A stretch of DNA of 64,000 nt from Streptomyces diacarni (GTDB taxonomy: Bacteria; Actinomycetota; Actinomycetes; Streptomycetales; Streptomycetaceae). The notes under the pieces were generated by a model that saw only the letters and a program-made list of their open reading frames with translations, ran no database searches and had not been told where the DNA came from. Positions 54,413 through 62,905 of the stretch are shown one piece after another. Position 1 is the stretch's first letter. Each line of letters opens with the position of its first letter. The stretch spans positions 124,001-188,000 of the forward strand of contig NZ_QOIN01000042.1 of the NCBI RefSeq assembly GCF_003323715.1. The letters are read 5' to 3'. Made by a program: the position numbers and the translations under genes.

Positions 54413-54443
54413 GTCACTTAGTGACAACATGTCCCTCAGTGAC
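54413..54443. promoter_or_regulatory. third GTCACTTA operator-like site
   Basis: GTCACTTA (54413-54420), 15 nt, TCAGTGAC (54436-54443), identical in layout to the site before the TetR gene. The left half is also part of a 13-bp palindrome GTCACTTAGTGAC. It lies 44 nt before the DUF3159 start codon. Confidence 0.7.
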
Positions 54444-54486
54444 GAAACTTTCCGCCCTCAAGACCACCCCGGAAGGACGGATCACC

Positions 54487-55158
54487 ATGCAGATCACCAG
54501 TCCCCAGGAGACGGCGACCGCCGTGCAGACGGCAGACCGGAAGAAGTCGGCCCTCGACCAGGCGGGCGGCGTCAAGGGGGTCGTCTACTCGGCGCTGCCC
54601 GCCCTGGTGTTCGTCGTCGCCAACAGCGCCGGCGGGCTCAAGGTCGGCATCCTCGCCGCTCTCCTCGTCGCCTGCGGCATCGCGGTGCAGAGGCTGATGC
54701 GCAGGGAGTCGATCCAGCCCGCCCTCGGCGGCGTCTTCGGCGTGGCCATCGCCGCCGGCGTCTCCTGGTACACGGGATCCGCCAAGGACTTCTTCCTCAT
54801 CGGTATCTGGGCGAGCCTGGCCGGCGCCGTCGCCTTCGTCCTCTCCGTGGCGCTGCGCTGGCCCCTGGCGGGCCTGATCTGGAACTCGACGACCGGCAAG
54901 GGCACCGTCTGGCGGGCGGACAAGCGTTCGCGGATCTACTACGACGTCGCCACCCTGGTGCTGGCCGCCCTCTTCGGCGCCCGGTTCGCCGTCCAGCAGT
55001 ACCTCTACCAGGCCGACGAGGTCGGCTCACTGGGCTTCGCCAAGATCGCCATGGGCTATCCGCTCCTCGCCGTCGGCCTCCTGGCCGTCGCCTGGGCCGT
55101 CCGAGCTTCCGACAACCGGCTGAAGGCCGTAGGACTGCTGCCCACCGAGCAGACCTGA
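54487..55158 (+). CDS. DUF3159 membrane protein
   Basis: 223 aa. ATG 54487 with GGAAGGAC upstream. Six hydrophobic helices, with the family pattern GGVKGVVYSALPALVFVVANSAGG at the start, AGVSWYTGSAKDFFLIGIWASL in the middle and RWPLAGLIWNSTTGKGTVWR. DUF3159 proteins are of unknown function and usually lie in a conserved operon with OB-fold and potassium-uptake genes in streptomycetes; here the gene is alone under a probable TetR operator, so it is likely a mobile or duplicated copy. Function may be a channel or exporter, which is inference. Confidence 0.88.
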   Translation: MQITSPQETATAVQTADRKKSALDQAGGVKGVVYSALPALVFVVANSAGGLKVGILAALLVACGIAVQRLMRRESIQPALGGVFGVAIAAGVSWYTGSAKDFFLIGIWASLAGAVAFVLSVALRWPLAGLIWNSTTGKGTVWRADKRSRIYYDVATLVLAALFGARFAVQQYLYQADEVGSLGFAKIAMGYPLLAVGLLAVAWAVRASDNRLKAVGLLPTEQT

Positions 55159-55389
55159 CCGGCGGCTTTTGTTCCTCGTCCGTACCGGACGGGCCGCCCA
55201 CCCTTCGTCGGCGCAGCCACAGCTGAACGACGTCTTCGTCCCCCGGCCGAAGGAAGAGGTGAATCCGTGCAAGTGAGCAACCGCTTCGCGCTCAGCAGCC
55301 AGGCCCGCGCTCCGCACGGCCTGGCTGGACGCGGCCACGATCTGAGACCCGTACGCGGCGTCCCCGGCTGGGGACGTGTCGCCCGTGCG
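55159..55389. other. intergenic region with possible truncated start
   Basis: At 55267 a GTG with GGAAGAGG upstream begins VQVSNRFALSSQARAPHGLA, which looks like a real gene start, but the frame soon becomes the antisense of the next TetR gene. It may be the stump of a lost gene. Nothing else is seen. Confidence 0.3.
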
Positions 55390-56223
55390 TCACCTTTTTT
55401 CGTGCGGGCCCGGGTGCGGGCCCCGGTCGGGGCCCAGTTGGTGGAGGGTGGTGGCCAGTTGGGGTGGGGTGAGGGGCGGGGTGGGGAGGGGGGACGGGGA
55501 GAGGGTGGGGGCGCGGAGGGCGTCGAGGAAGAGGGTGAGGGGGCGGCGCCAGGCGTCGGGGGTCGTGGCGGCGGTGAGTGCGGGGACGGCGCGGCCCAGG
55601 GCCGCGAAGCTGAACAGGAGGTCCTCGGTGGTGACATCGGCACGGATGGTGGCTTCCGCGTGCCCTCGTCGCAGCAGGATCTCGACCGTCTCGCGGTTGT
55701 GCGCGTGCACCGTCTCCAGCGTCTCGACGCCTTCGAGGTGGGTGGTCATCAGGTCGTTCGCGCCGCGGTCGGTGGCCAGGACGGTGAAGATCTCCGCGAG
55801 GTAGTCGCACAGTCCCGACCACGCGTCCTCGGCGGTTCGGGCCTGTTCGCCGACGGTCATCGTGTGCGTCAGCAGGTCGCGGAAGACGGCGTCCACGAGG
55901 GCGGCGCGGGTGGGGAAGTGGCGGTAGAGCGTGGCGTTGCCGATGCCGGCTCGTCGGGCGATCACGTCGAAGGGCGCTTCCAGTCCCTGCTCGGTGAAGA
56001 CCTCGTGGGCGGCGTCGGTGAGGAGTTCCCTGTTGCGGCGTGCGTCGCGGCGCCGGCGGGGGGATGCCGCGGGCGAGGCGGGGGGCGGGCCCTCACCGGC
56101 CGGCGGGCGCCCGCCGCGACCGCCGCGCGCGTCGTGGTCGCCGCGACCGCCGCGCGCGTCGTGGTCGCCGTGGCGGCCACTCCCCTTCGCCCCTGCGTGG
56201 CCGCCGCGCCTGTCCTCGGTCAT
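55390..56223 (-). CDS. TetR-family regulator with GDHDARGGR repeats
   Basis: 277 aa. ATG 56223 with GGAGG 5 nt upstream (GTG 56229 is an alternative). The first 55 residues are Gly/His/Asp/Arg-rich with two copies of the nonapeptide GDHDARGGR (27-bp DNA repeats at 56113-56167) and a Pro-rich part. The HTH is RRNRELLTDAAHEVFTEQGL to GIGNATLYRHFPTRAALVDA, the TetR pattern. The C-terminal domain DYLAEIFTVLATDRGANDLM matches the SBP-like TetR_C group (SACE_7040 type). No target is obvious; it is divergent from the histidine kinase with a 251-bp gap. Confidence 0.88.
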   Translation of the reverse strand: MTEDRRGGHAGAKGSGRHGDHDARGGRGDHDARGGRGGRPPAGEGPPPASPAASPRRRRDARRNRELLTDAAHEVFTEQGLEAPFDVIARRAGIGNATLYRHFPTRAALVDAVFRDLLTHTMTVGEQARTAEDAWSGLCDYLAEIFTVLATDRGANDLMTTHLEGVETLETVHAHNRETVEILLRRGHAEATIRADVTTEDLLFSFAALGRAVPALTAATTPDAWRRPLTLFLDALRAPTLSPSPLPTPPLTPPQLATTLHQLGPDRGPHPGPHEKR

Positions 56224-56474
56224 CGTCACCTCCGGTGGAAACGGGGAGTCCTCCCCGGCGTGATGCTATCGTCGGCCCGAGTGGGGAGCGCTCCCTGATT
56301 CTGGGAGGTGGCGGCTCGTATCCCCGCTACGCCGGCCTGCCCGTCTCGCAGGAGGGGAGGCGACGGCGGCGGTGGGCGAGCTGCCCGTGTACCCGGGGTA
56401 GTACTTGAGACGGAGCCGCGCGGATCATCTTCTGTGCGGACGACCCGGGGCCGGCGGCTGCATAGCGTGTCGGT

Positions 56475-57965
56475 ATGACGCAGACGCACCACACCGATGC
56501 CCGCCCGGAGGCCAGGTTCGCCCGGCACGGGTTCGCGAACCTGCGCGGGGACCTGCTGTCGGATCCGTTCGGATACGATCCGCTGCCTCCGCTCCGAGCC
56601 GGGTGGGTGGCCCGCTGGGAGAAGCGGCTGCCCGGTGGGCTGGGCCGGTACGTGCGGTGGCTGCCGCACGGTGCTGTGCTGGCCGCCGCGGTGCTGTTCT
56701 TCCTCGTCTCCACGACCAAGACCGTGGAGTTCCGCGCCTCCGGTGCGCTGTTCGACCTGGTGTTCACCGTGCTGGTGTCGATGTCCGTGGGCATGGTGGT
56801 GTTCCGCCCCGTGGGGGCGTACTGGATGTCGCTGTGCGCCGTGGTGCTCAGTCTGCCGACGTCGCTGTACTCGTTCACCGAGCCGCGCACCGAGATCGCG
56901 ATGGCGGGGCACCTGTTCGTGATGGTGCTCGTGGTGCTGCGTACCCGGCCCCGGGTCGCGGCGGAGATGTGGCTGGTCACGGTGGCGGTCAGCACGCTGC
57001 TCGCGGCGCTGACCGGCGGCGTCATGACGGCCCTGCCCTCGATCGCGACGTTCGCCGCCGTGGCGCTGGTGACCGCCGCGGCCATTCGGGCGTGGCGGCA
57101 GGAGCGGCAGCACGTGGTGGAGACGGAGACGGTCACCGCGCGCGAACGGTCCCGCCGTACGCTGCTGGAGGAGCGCAACACCATCGCCCGGGAGCTGCAC
57201 GACGTGCTCGCCCACCACATGTCCGTCATCGCCATCCAGGCGGAGGCCGCCCCCTACCGGGTGGCGGAGCCCCCGCCCGAGCTGGCGACGTCGTTCGCCA
57301 CCATCCGGGAGAACGCCGTGGCCGCGCTGACCGAGCTGCGCCGCATCCTGGGTGTCGTACGGGCCGAGGACCCCGACGCGTACGCCGACGACGCGCCGCA
57401 GGCCCCGCAGCCCACCCTCGCCGACCTCGACGCGCTGTACGCGAGCGTGCGCTCCGCGGGTCTGGAGGTCGACAGCGTGGTCACCGGCGCGGTCGCGCCG
57501 CTGTCGCAGGGGGTGGAGCTGTCCGCGTACCGCATCGTGCAGGAGGCGCTGAGCAACGCGTTGCGCCACTCCCCCGGCGCACCGGCCCGGGTGGAGCTGT
57601 CCTACGTGCTCGGCGGACTGGGCGTACGGGTGGTCAACGGGCCCCCGGAGCAACGGCCTTCGGGGCCCGGAGGCGGGGCACGGGCCGCGGCCCCGCCCCC
57701 GCGGGGCGGTGGCGGGCACGGGCTGCTCGGCATGCGGGAGCGGGTGCAGGTGCTCGGCGGCGAGATGACCGCGTCCGGCACGCCGGAGGGCGGCTTCGAG
57801 GTGGCGGTCTTCCTGCCCGCCGGTACGGCGACGCCGACCGAGGCGGCGGGCTCGGCGGGCTCGGCGGGCTCGGCGGGGTCCGGGCGAGCGGCGGCCGGCT
57901 CCGGCCCGGCGGCGGGCCCGGCGCGGCCTGCCGCGGGTGACGGCCTCGGGGAGGGCGCGGCGTGA
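56475..57965 (+). CDS. two-component histidine kinase (NarL-type partner)
   Basis: 496 aa. Five to six membrane segments (about residues 60-200) sense an unknown signal, followed by a HisKA_3 dimerisation helix EERNTIARELHDVLAHHMSV with the phosphorylated H242, and a HATPase_c domain with VQEALSNALRHSPG (N box) and GHGLLGMRERVQVLGG (G box). The residues between boxes include a Gly/Pro-rich insertion. The C-terminal 45 residues are Ala/Gly/Ser repeats (9-bp units near 57845-57878). The stop overlaps the response regulator start by 4 nt (GTGA), so both are coupled. Confidence 0.93.
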   Translation: MTQTHHTDARPEARFARHGFANLRGDLLSDPFGYDPLPPLRAGWVARWEKRLPGGLGRYVRWLPHGAVLAAAVLFFLVSTTKTVEFRASGALFDLVFTVLVSMSVGMVVFRPVGAYWMSLCAVVLSLPTSLYSFTEPRTEIAMAGHLFVMVLVVLRTRPRVAAEMWLVTVAVSTLLAALTGGVMTALPSIATFAAVALVTAAAIRAWRQERQHVVETETVTARERSRRTLLEERNTIARELHDVLAHHMSVIAIQAEAAPYRVAEPPPELATSFATIRENAVAALTELRRILGVVRAEDPDAYADDAPQAPQPTLADLDALYASVRSAGLEVDSVVTGAVAPLSQGVELSAYRIVQEALSNALRHSPGAPARVELSYVLGGLGVRVVNGPPEQRPSGPGGGARAAAPPPRGGGGHGLLGMRERVQVLGGEMTASGTPEGGFEVAVFLPAGTATPTEAAGSAGSAGSAGSGRAAAGSGPAAGPARPAAGDGLGEGAA

Positions 57966-58618
57966 TCCGGGTACTGATCGTCGACGACCAGGCCATGGTC
58001 CGCGAGGGGTTCTCCGTGCTGCTGGGGGCCATGCCGGACATCGAGGTCACGGGGGAGGCGGCCGGGGGTGAGGAGGCGGTCGCGAAGGTGGCCGAACTGC
58101 GGCCCGACGTGGTGCTGATGGACATCCGCATGCCCGGCATGAACGGGCTTGAGGCCACGAAGGAGATCGCCGCCCTCGACTCCGGCACGAAGGTGCTGAT
58201 CCTCACCACCTTCGACCTGGACGAGTACGTCTACCAGGCGCTGCGCGCCGGAGCCAGCGGCTTCCTGCTGAAGGACGCCTCCACAGGTCAGCTCGCCGAG
58301 GGGGTCCGGGTGGTGGCCTCGGGCGAGGCGCTGCTCGCGCCGACGGTGACCAAGCGGCTGATCACCGAGTTCTCCCGGCTCGGGGGCCCGCGCCCGCAGG
58401 CCCCCGAGCGCGTGGAGGAGCTGACCGAGCGGGAGACCGAGGTGCTGGCGCTGGTCGCCCAGGGGTTCTCCAACGGGGAGATCGCCGAGCACCTGATCGT
58501 GGCGGAGTCCACGGTCAAGACCCACGTGAGCCGGATCCTGGTCAAGCTGGGGCTGCGGGACCGTACGCAGGCGGCGGTGTTCGCCTTCGAGGTGGGCCTG
58601 GTGACGCCGGGCGGGTGA
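57962..58618 (+). CDS. NarL/LuxR-family response regulator
   Basis: 218 aa. Receiver domain with acidic pocket DD at residues 8-9, phosphoacceptor D54 (VLMDIRMPGM), T82 region LILTTF and K104 (FLLKDAS). The C-terminal GerE HTH (ELTERETEVLALVAQGFSNG to STVKTHVSRILVKLGLRDRT) binds DNA. It forms an operon with the kinase and ends convergent to cobN. The regulon is unknown. Confidence 0.95.
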   Translation: MIRVLIVDDQAMVREGFSVLLGAMPDIEVTGEAAGGEEAVAKVAELRPDVVLMDIRMPGMNGLEATKEIAALDSGTKVLILTTFDLDEYVYQALRAGASGFLLKDASTGQLAEGVRVVASGEALLAPTVTKRLITEFSRLGGPRPQAPERVEELTERETEVLALVAQGFSNGEIAEHLIVAESTVKTHVSRILVKLGLRDRTQAAVFAFEVGLVTPGG

Positions 58619-58641
58619 GCGCCGGGGAAGGGAGGGGCACC

Positions 58642-58660
58642 GGGCGGAGGGGTTCCGCCC
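58642..58660. terminator. small hairpin between the response regulator and cobN
   Basis: GGGCGGA (58642-58648) pairs with TCCGCCC (58654-58660) around a 5-nt loop; outer CCGGG/CCCGG sequences may extend it. It lies between the converging stops (58618 and 58673). Confidence 0.4.
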
Positions 58661-58672
58661 AGGCCCGGGGCG

Positions 58673-61600
58673 TCACTCGTCGCCCTCCAGCTCCCCTTCC
58701 GTCTCCAGGTAGATCTGGCGCAGCGCGTCGAGTGCGGCCGGATCGGGTTTCGACCACATGCCGCGGGACTCGGCCTCCAGGAGGCGTTCCGCGATGCCGT
58801 GCAGCGCCCAGGGGTTGGCGTCCTGGAGGAAGCCGCGGGTGGCCTCGTCCATGACGTAGGCCTCGGTGAGCTTGTCGTACATCCAGTCGGCCACCACGCC
58901 GGTGGTGGCGTCGTAGCCGAAGAGGTAGTCGACCGTCGCCGCCAGTTCGAAGGCGCCCTTGTAGCCGTGGCGGCGCATCGCCTCGATCCACTTGGGGTTG
59001 ACGACGCGGGCCCGGAAGACGCGGGACGTCTCCTCCACCAGGGTGCGGGTGCGCACCGTCTCGGGGCGGGTGGAGTCGCCGATGTAGGCCTCGGGTGCGG
59101 TGCCGCGCAGGGCGCGCACGGTGGCGACCATGCCACCGTGGTACTGGAAGTAGTCGTCCGAGTCGGCGATGTCGTGCTCGCGGGTGTCGGTGTTCTTGGC
59201 GGCCACCGCGATCCGCTTGTAGGCGGTCTCCATCTCCTCGCGGGCCGGACGGCCGTCCAGTTCCCGCCCGTAGGCGTATCCGCCCCAGACGGTGTAGACC
59301 TCGGCGAGGTCGGCGTCGGTGCGCCAGTCGCGGGAGTCGATCAGTTGCAGGAGGCCCGCGCCGTACGTGCCGGGGCGGGAGCCGAAGATGCGGGTGGTGG
59401 CCCGGCGTTCGTCCCCGTGCTCGGCCAGGTCCTGGCGGGTGTGGGCGCGCACGAAGTTGATCTCGTCCGGCTCGTCCAGCCCCGCGGCCAGGCGCACCGC
59501 GTCGTCCAGCAGCCCCACCGTGTGCGGGAACGCGTCGCGGAAGAACCCGGAGATGCGCAGCGTCACGTCGATGCGCGGGCGCCCCAGTTCCTCGTGTGGA
59601 ACGGGTTCGAGCCCCGTCACCCGGCGCGAGGCGTCGTCCCACACGGGGCGGACGCCCAGCAGGGCCAGGGCCTCGGCGATGTCGTCGCCCGCGGTGCGCA
59701 TGGCGCTCGTCCCCCACAGGGACAGGCCGACGGAGGTGGGCCAGGCGCCGTTGTCGCCGCGGTAGCGCTCCAGGAGGGAGTCGGCCAGTGCCTGGCCCGT
59801 CTCCCACGCGAGCCGGGAGGGGACGGCCTTCGGGTCGACGGAGTAGAAGTTGCGGCCCGTCGGCAGGACGTTGACCAGTCCGCGCAGCGGCGACCCCGAG
59901 GGCCCCGCGGGGACGAAGCCGCCCGCCAACGCGTGCACGGTGTGGTCGAGTTCGTCGGTGGTCGCGTCCAGCCGGGGCACCACTTCGCGGGCGGCGAAGG
60001 TGAGGATGTCGGCGACCCGCGGGGGCTGTTCCGCCGCCACCGCGTCGACCGCGGCCGGGTCCCATCCGGCCGCCTCCATCTCCTCGACCAGTGCGCGCGC
60101 CCGTGCCTCCGCCGCGTCGGAGGCCGTGCGGGTCGCCGCCGATTCGTCCAGGCCCAGTGCCTCCCGCAGGCCCGGCAGCGTGTGTGCGCCGCCCCAGATC
60201 TGGCGGGCGCGCAGGATGGCCAGGACGAGGTTCACCCGGTCCTCGCCGCCGGGCGCGGTACCCAGCACGTGCAGACCGTCGCGGATCTGGGCGTCCTTCA
60301 CCTCGCACAGCCAGCCGTCGACGTGCAGCAGGAAGTCGTCGAAGCCCTCGTCGTCGGGGCGCTCCTCCATGCCGAGGTCGTGGTCGAGCTTCGCCGCCTG
60401 GATCAGCGTCCAGATCTGCGCCCGGATCGCCGGCAGCTTCGCCGGGTCCATCGAGGAGATCTGCGCGTACTCGTCCAGCAGTTGTTCCAGCCGGGCGATG
60501 TCGCCGTAGGAGTCGGCGCGCGCCATCGGCGGGACGAGGTGGTCGACGAGTGTGGCGTGCACCCGGCGCTTGGCCTGCGTGCCCTCTCCCGGGTCGTTGA
60601 CCAGGAACGGGTAGACCAGCGGGAGGTCGCCCAGCGCCGCGTCGGGCGCGCAGGCGGCGGACAGGCCCGCGTTCTTGCCCGGCAGCCACTCCAGGTTGCC
60701 GTGCTTGCCCAGGTGGATCATCGCGTCCGCGCCGAAGCCGCCCTCCGCTCGCGGGGCGGCGATCCAGCGGTAGGCGGCCAGGTAGTGGTGTGAAGGCGGC
60801 AGGTCGGGGTCGTGGTAGATGGCGATGGGGTTCTCGCCGAAGCCGCGGGGCGGCTGGATGAGGACGAGCAGGTTGCCGCGGCGCAGCGCCGCCAGCACGA
60901 TGTCGCCCTCGGGGTTGTGCGTACGGTCGACGAACATCTCGCCGGGCGGAGGACCCCAGTGCTCCTCGACCGCGTCCCGCAGTTCCCGCGGGAGCGTGGC
61001 GTACCAGCGGCGGTAGTCCGCCGCCGGGATACGGACCGGGTTGCGGGCCAGTTGCTCCTCGGTCAGCCAGTCCTGATCGTGACCGCCCGCGTCGATGAGC
61101 GCCCTGATGAGCGCGTCGCCCTCGTGCTCGCCACTGCCGTCGGCCTCGCCTTCACCGGCGTCCGCTTCGTGGCCTTCGGCGGCGGCTTGCCCGGGGGGTG
61201 TTCCGTGGGCCGGCCCGGGGGGTGTTGCGCGCGCGTCACCACCTTGGGGGGTGACGGTTCCACCACTACCCCCCTTCTGTGCGGGTGCGGGTGCGGGTGC
61301 GGATGCGGGTGCGGCGTCGGCCCCGGGTACGAGGCCCGGGATGTCCTCGGGCGGGCCGAAGTCGTAGCCCTCCGCCACCAGGCGCCGCAGCAGCGCCATC
61401 GCACTGGCCGGAGTGTCCAGACCCACCGCGTTGCCGATCCGCGCGTGCTTGGTCGGATACGCCGACAACACGAGCGCGAGCCGCTTCTCGCCCGCCGGAA
61501 TGTGCCGCAGCCTGGCGTGCCGCACCGCGATGCCCGCGACCCGCGCCGCCCGCTCCGGGTCGGCGACGTACGAGGGCAGACCGTCCTCGTCGATCTCCTT

Positions 61601-62602
61601 GAAGGAGAACGGCACGGTGATCAGACGGCCGTCGAACTCCGGCACCGCGATCTGGCTCGCCGCGTCGAGCGGTGAGACGCCCTCGTCGTTGCGCTCCCAG
61701 TCCGAGCGGGGGGCCGTCAGACACAGCGCCTGGATGATCGGCACGTCCAGGCCGGTGAGCGCGCCCGCGTCCCACGCCTCGTCGTCGCCGCCCGCCTGGG
61801 CGTCGGCCGGCTTGGTGCCACCCGCGCCACCCGCCGCCAGCACGGTCGTGACGATCACATCCGCCGCACGCAGCTCCTCGACGAGCTCCGGCTCCGGCGT
61901 GCGCAGGGACGCCACGTACAGCGGAAGCGCCCTGCCGCCCGCCGCCTCGATCGCGTCGCACAGCGCCGCGGCGAACGCCGTGTTCCCGCTCATGTGGTGC
62001 GCACGGTAGTAGAGCACCGCCACGGTCGGCGCGTCGGCGGGCAACGCGGCCGCGTGCGGTCCTGGATCCCGCCGCAGCGCGCCCCACGAGGGCGCCGGGG
62101 CGGGCGGCTCGAAGCCGTGCCCGGTCAGCAGGACCGTGTCCGAGAGGAACCCGGCCAGCTGCGTGAGGTTCGCCGGGCCGCCGTGTGCCAGGTAGGCGTG
62201 TGCCTCGGCGGCCACACCGATCGGCACCGTCGAGGCGGCCATCAGCTGGGCGTCCGGGGCCTGTTCGCCCGTCAGGACGACGAGCGGACGGCCGCTCTCG
62301 CGGAGCAGGTCGACACCCTGCTGCCAGGCGCGGATACCGCCCAGCAGGCGGACGACGACGAGGTCGACACCGTCGAGGAGCGCGCCGAGCTCCTCCTGGA
62401 GCGCCCCTTCGGACAGCCGGGTCGGGTTGGCGTACCGGTAGGAAAGGGGGTTCGCGGCCGGGGAAGAGGCCGCCGCCTCGGCGGCGGACGCGCTCTCGTT
62501 CGCCGCGCGAGCGCTGAGGAGGTCCGTGTCGGAGGTCGAGAGGAGGAGGATCACCCGCGGGGTGACGTCCCCCTGAGCGGCGTCGCGTGACGAGAGCAGC
62601 AT
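58673..62602 (-). CDS. cobN: aerobic cobaltochelatase subunit CobN
   Basis: Large subunit inserting cobalt into hydrogenobyrinic acid a,c-diamide during cobalamin synthesis; works with CobS and CobT. 1309 aa, ATG 62602 after GAGGAAGGG. Family signatures are seen: DAMIHLGKHGNLEWLPGKNAGLS, SSHHYLAAYRWI-like region (PPSHHYLAAYRWIA), RISGFFRDAFPHTVGLLDDA and MRRHGYKGAFELAATVDYLFG. A Gly/Ala/Pro-rich insertion (residues about 425-495, PAPAPAQ and similar) is not in other CobN proteins. Its 5' leader contains a cobalamin riboswitch, so it is shut off by the end product. Confidence 0.96.
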   Translation of the reverse strand: MLLSSRDAAQGDVTPRVILLLSTSDTDLLSARAANESASAAEAAASSPAANPLSYRYANPTRLSEGALQEELGALLDGVDLVVVRLLGGIRAWQQGVDLLRESGRPLVVLTGEQAPDAQLMAASTVPIGVAAEAHAYLAHGGPANLTQLAGFLSDTVLLTGHGFEPPAPAPSWGALRRDPGPHAAALPADAPTVAVLYYRAHHMSGNTAFAAALCDAIEAAGGRALPLYVASLRTPEPELVEELRAADVIVTTVLAAGGAGGTKPADAQAGGDDEAWDAGALTGLDVPIIQALCLTAPRSDWERNDEGVSPLDAASQIAVPEFDGRLITVPFSFKEIDEDGLPSYVADPERAARVAGIAVRHARLRHIPAGEKRLALVLSAYPTKHARIGNAVGLDTPASAMALLRRLVAEGYDFGPPEDIPGLVPGADAAPASAPAPAPAQKGGSGGTVTPQGGDARATPPGPAHGTPPGQAAAEGHEADAGEGEADGSGEHEGDALIRALIDAGGHDQDWLTEEQLARNPVRIPAADYRRWYATLPRELRDAVEEHWGPPPGEMFVDRTHNPEGDIVLAALRRGNLLVLIQPPRGFGENPIAIYHDPDLPPSHHYLAAYRWIAAPRAEGGFGADAMIHLGKHGNLEWLPGKNAGLSAACAPDAALGDLPLVYPFLVNDPGEGTQAKRRVHATLVDHLVPPMARADSYGDIARLEQLLDEYAQISSMDPAKLPAIRAQIWTLIQAAKLDHDLGMEERPDDEGFDDFLLHVDGWLCEVKDAQIRDGLHVLGTAPGGEDRVNLVLAILRARQIWGGAHTLPGLREALGLDESAATRTASDAAEARARALVEEMEAAGWDPAAVDAVAAEQPPRVADILTFAAREVVPRLDATTDELDHTVHALAGGFVPAGPSGSPLRGLVNVLPTGRNFYSVDPKAVPSRLAWETGQALADSLLERYRGDNGAWPTSVGLSLWGTSAMRTAGDDIAEALALLGVRPVWDDASRRVTGLEPVPHEELGRPRIDVTLRISGFFRDAFPHTVGLLDDAVRLAAGLDEPDEINFVRAHTRQDLAEHGDERRATTRIFGSRPGTYGAGLLQLIDSRDWRTDADLAEVYTVWGGYAYGRELDGRPAREEMETAYKRIAVAAKNTDTREHDIADSDDYFQYHGGMVATVRALRGTAPEAYIGDSTRPETVRTRTLVEETSRVFRARVVNPKWIEAMRRHGYKGAFELAATVDYLFGYDATTGVVADWMYDKLTEAYVMDEATRGFLQDANPWALHGIAERLLEAESRGMWSKPDPAALDALRQIYLETEGELEGDE

Positions 62603-62689
62603 GCTGCGGTCGGCCCTTCCTCGGGGTGTCCACGCCCCGGGTGTCGGTATGGGTCTCCCCTGCCCGCGGACACCCCGCCGGCCGGAGGC

Positions 62690-62850
62690 CGGGCAGGAGC
62701 CGAGAGCTCGGGGAAGGGAGTTCCTGACTCACCCGGCCGTGGCCGGGCTCACAGTGGCGGGACCGCGCCGGATTTCCACCGGCTTCCTCCCCAGTCGCCG
62801 TCGCCGGCGATGAGCGCGGACCGGGTGGTACGCGCTCAGCAGGCATCGTA
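62690..62850 (-). promoter_or_regulatory. cobalamin riboswitch upstream of cobN
   Basis: On the minus strand the leader contains GGAGGAAGCCGGTGGAAATC, then CGGCGCGGTCCCGCCACTGTG and GAGTCAGGAACTCCC, which are the conserved core of B12 riboswitches. A GGGTGTCC-type hairpin region precedes the cobN start. The borders are approximate. Confidence 0.92.
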
Positions 62851-62905
62851 CGGGGGTTCGGCTCCGTGCGGGAGGGCACCCTTGCCGGTGGGTATGCTCG
62901 CGGCC

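Noticed and set aside
53911..54417. Intact minus-strand gene of 168 codons
   Set aside because: The protein-like content is spread over several frames; better explained as a decayed gene.
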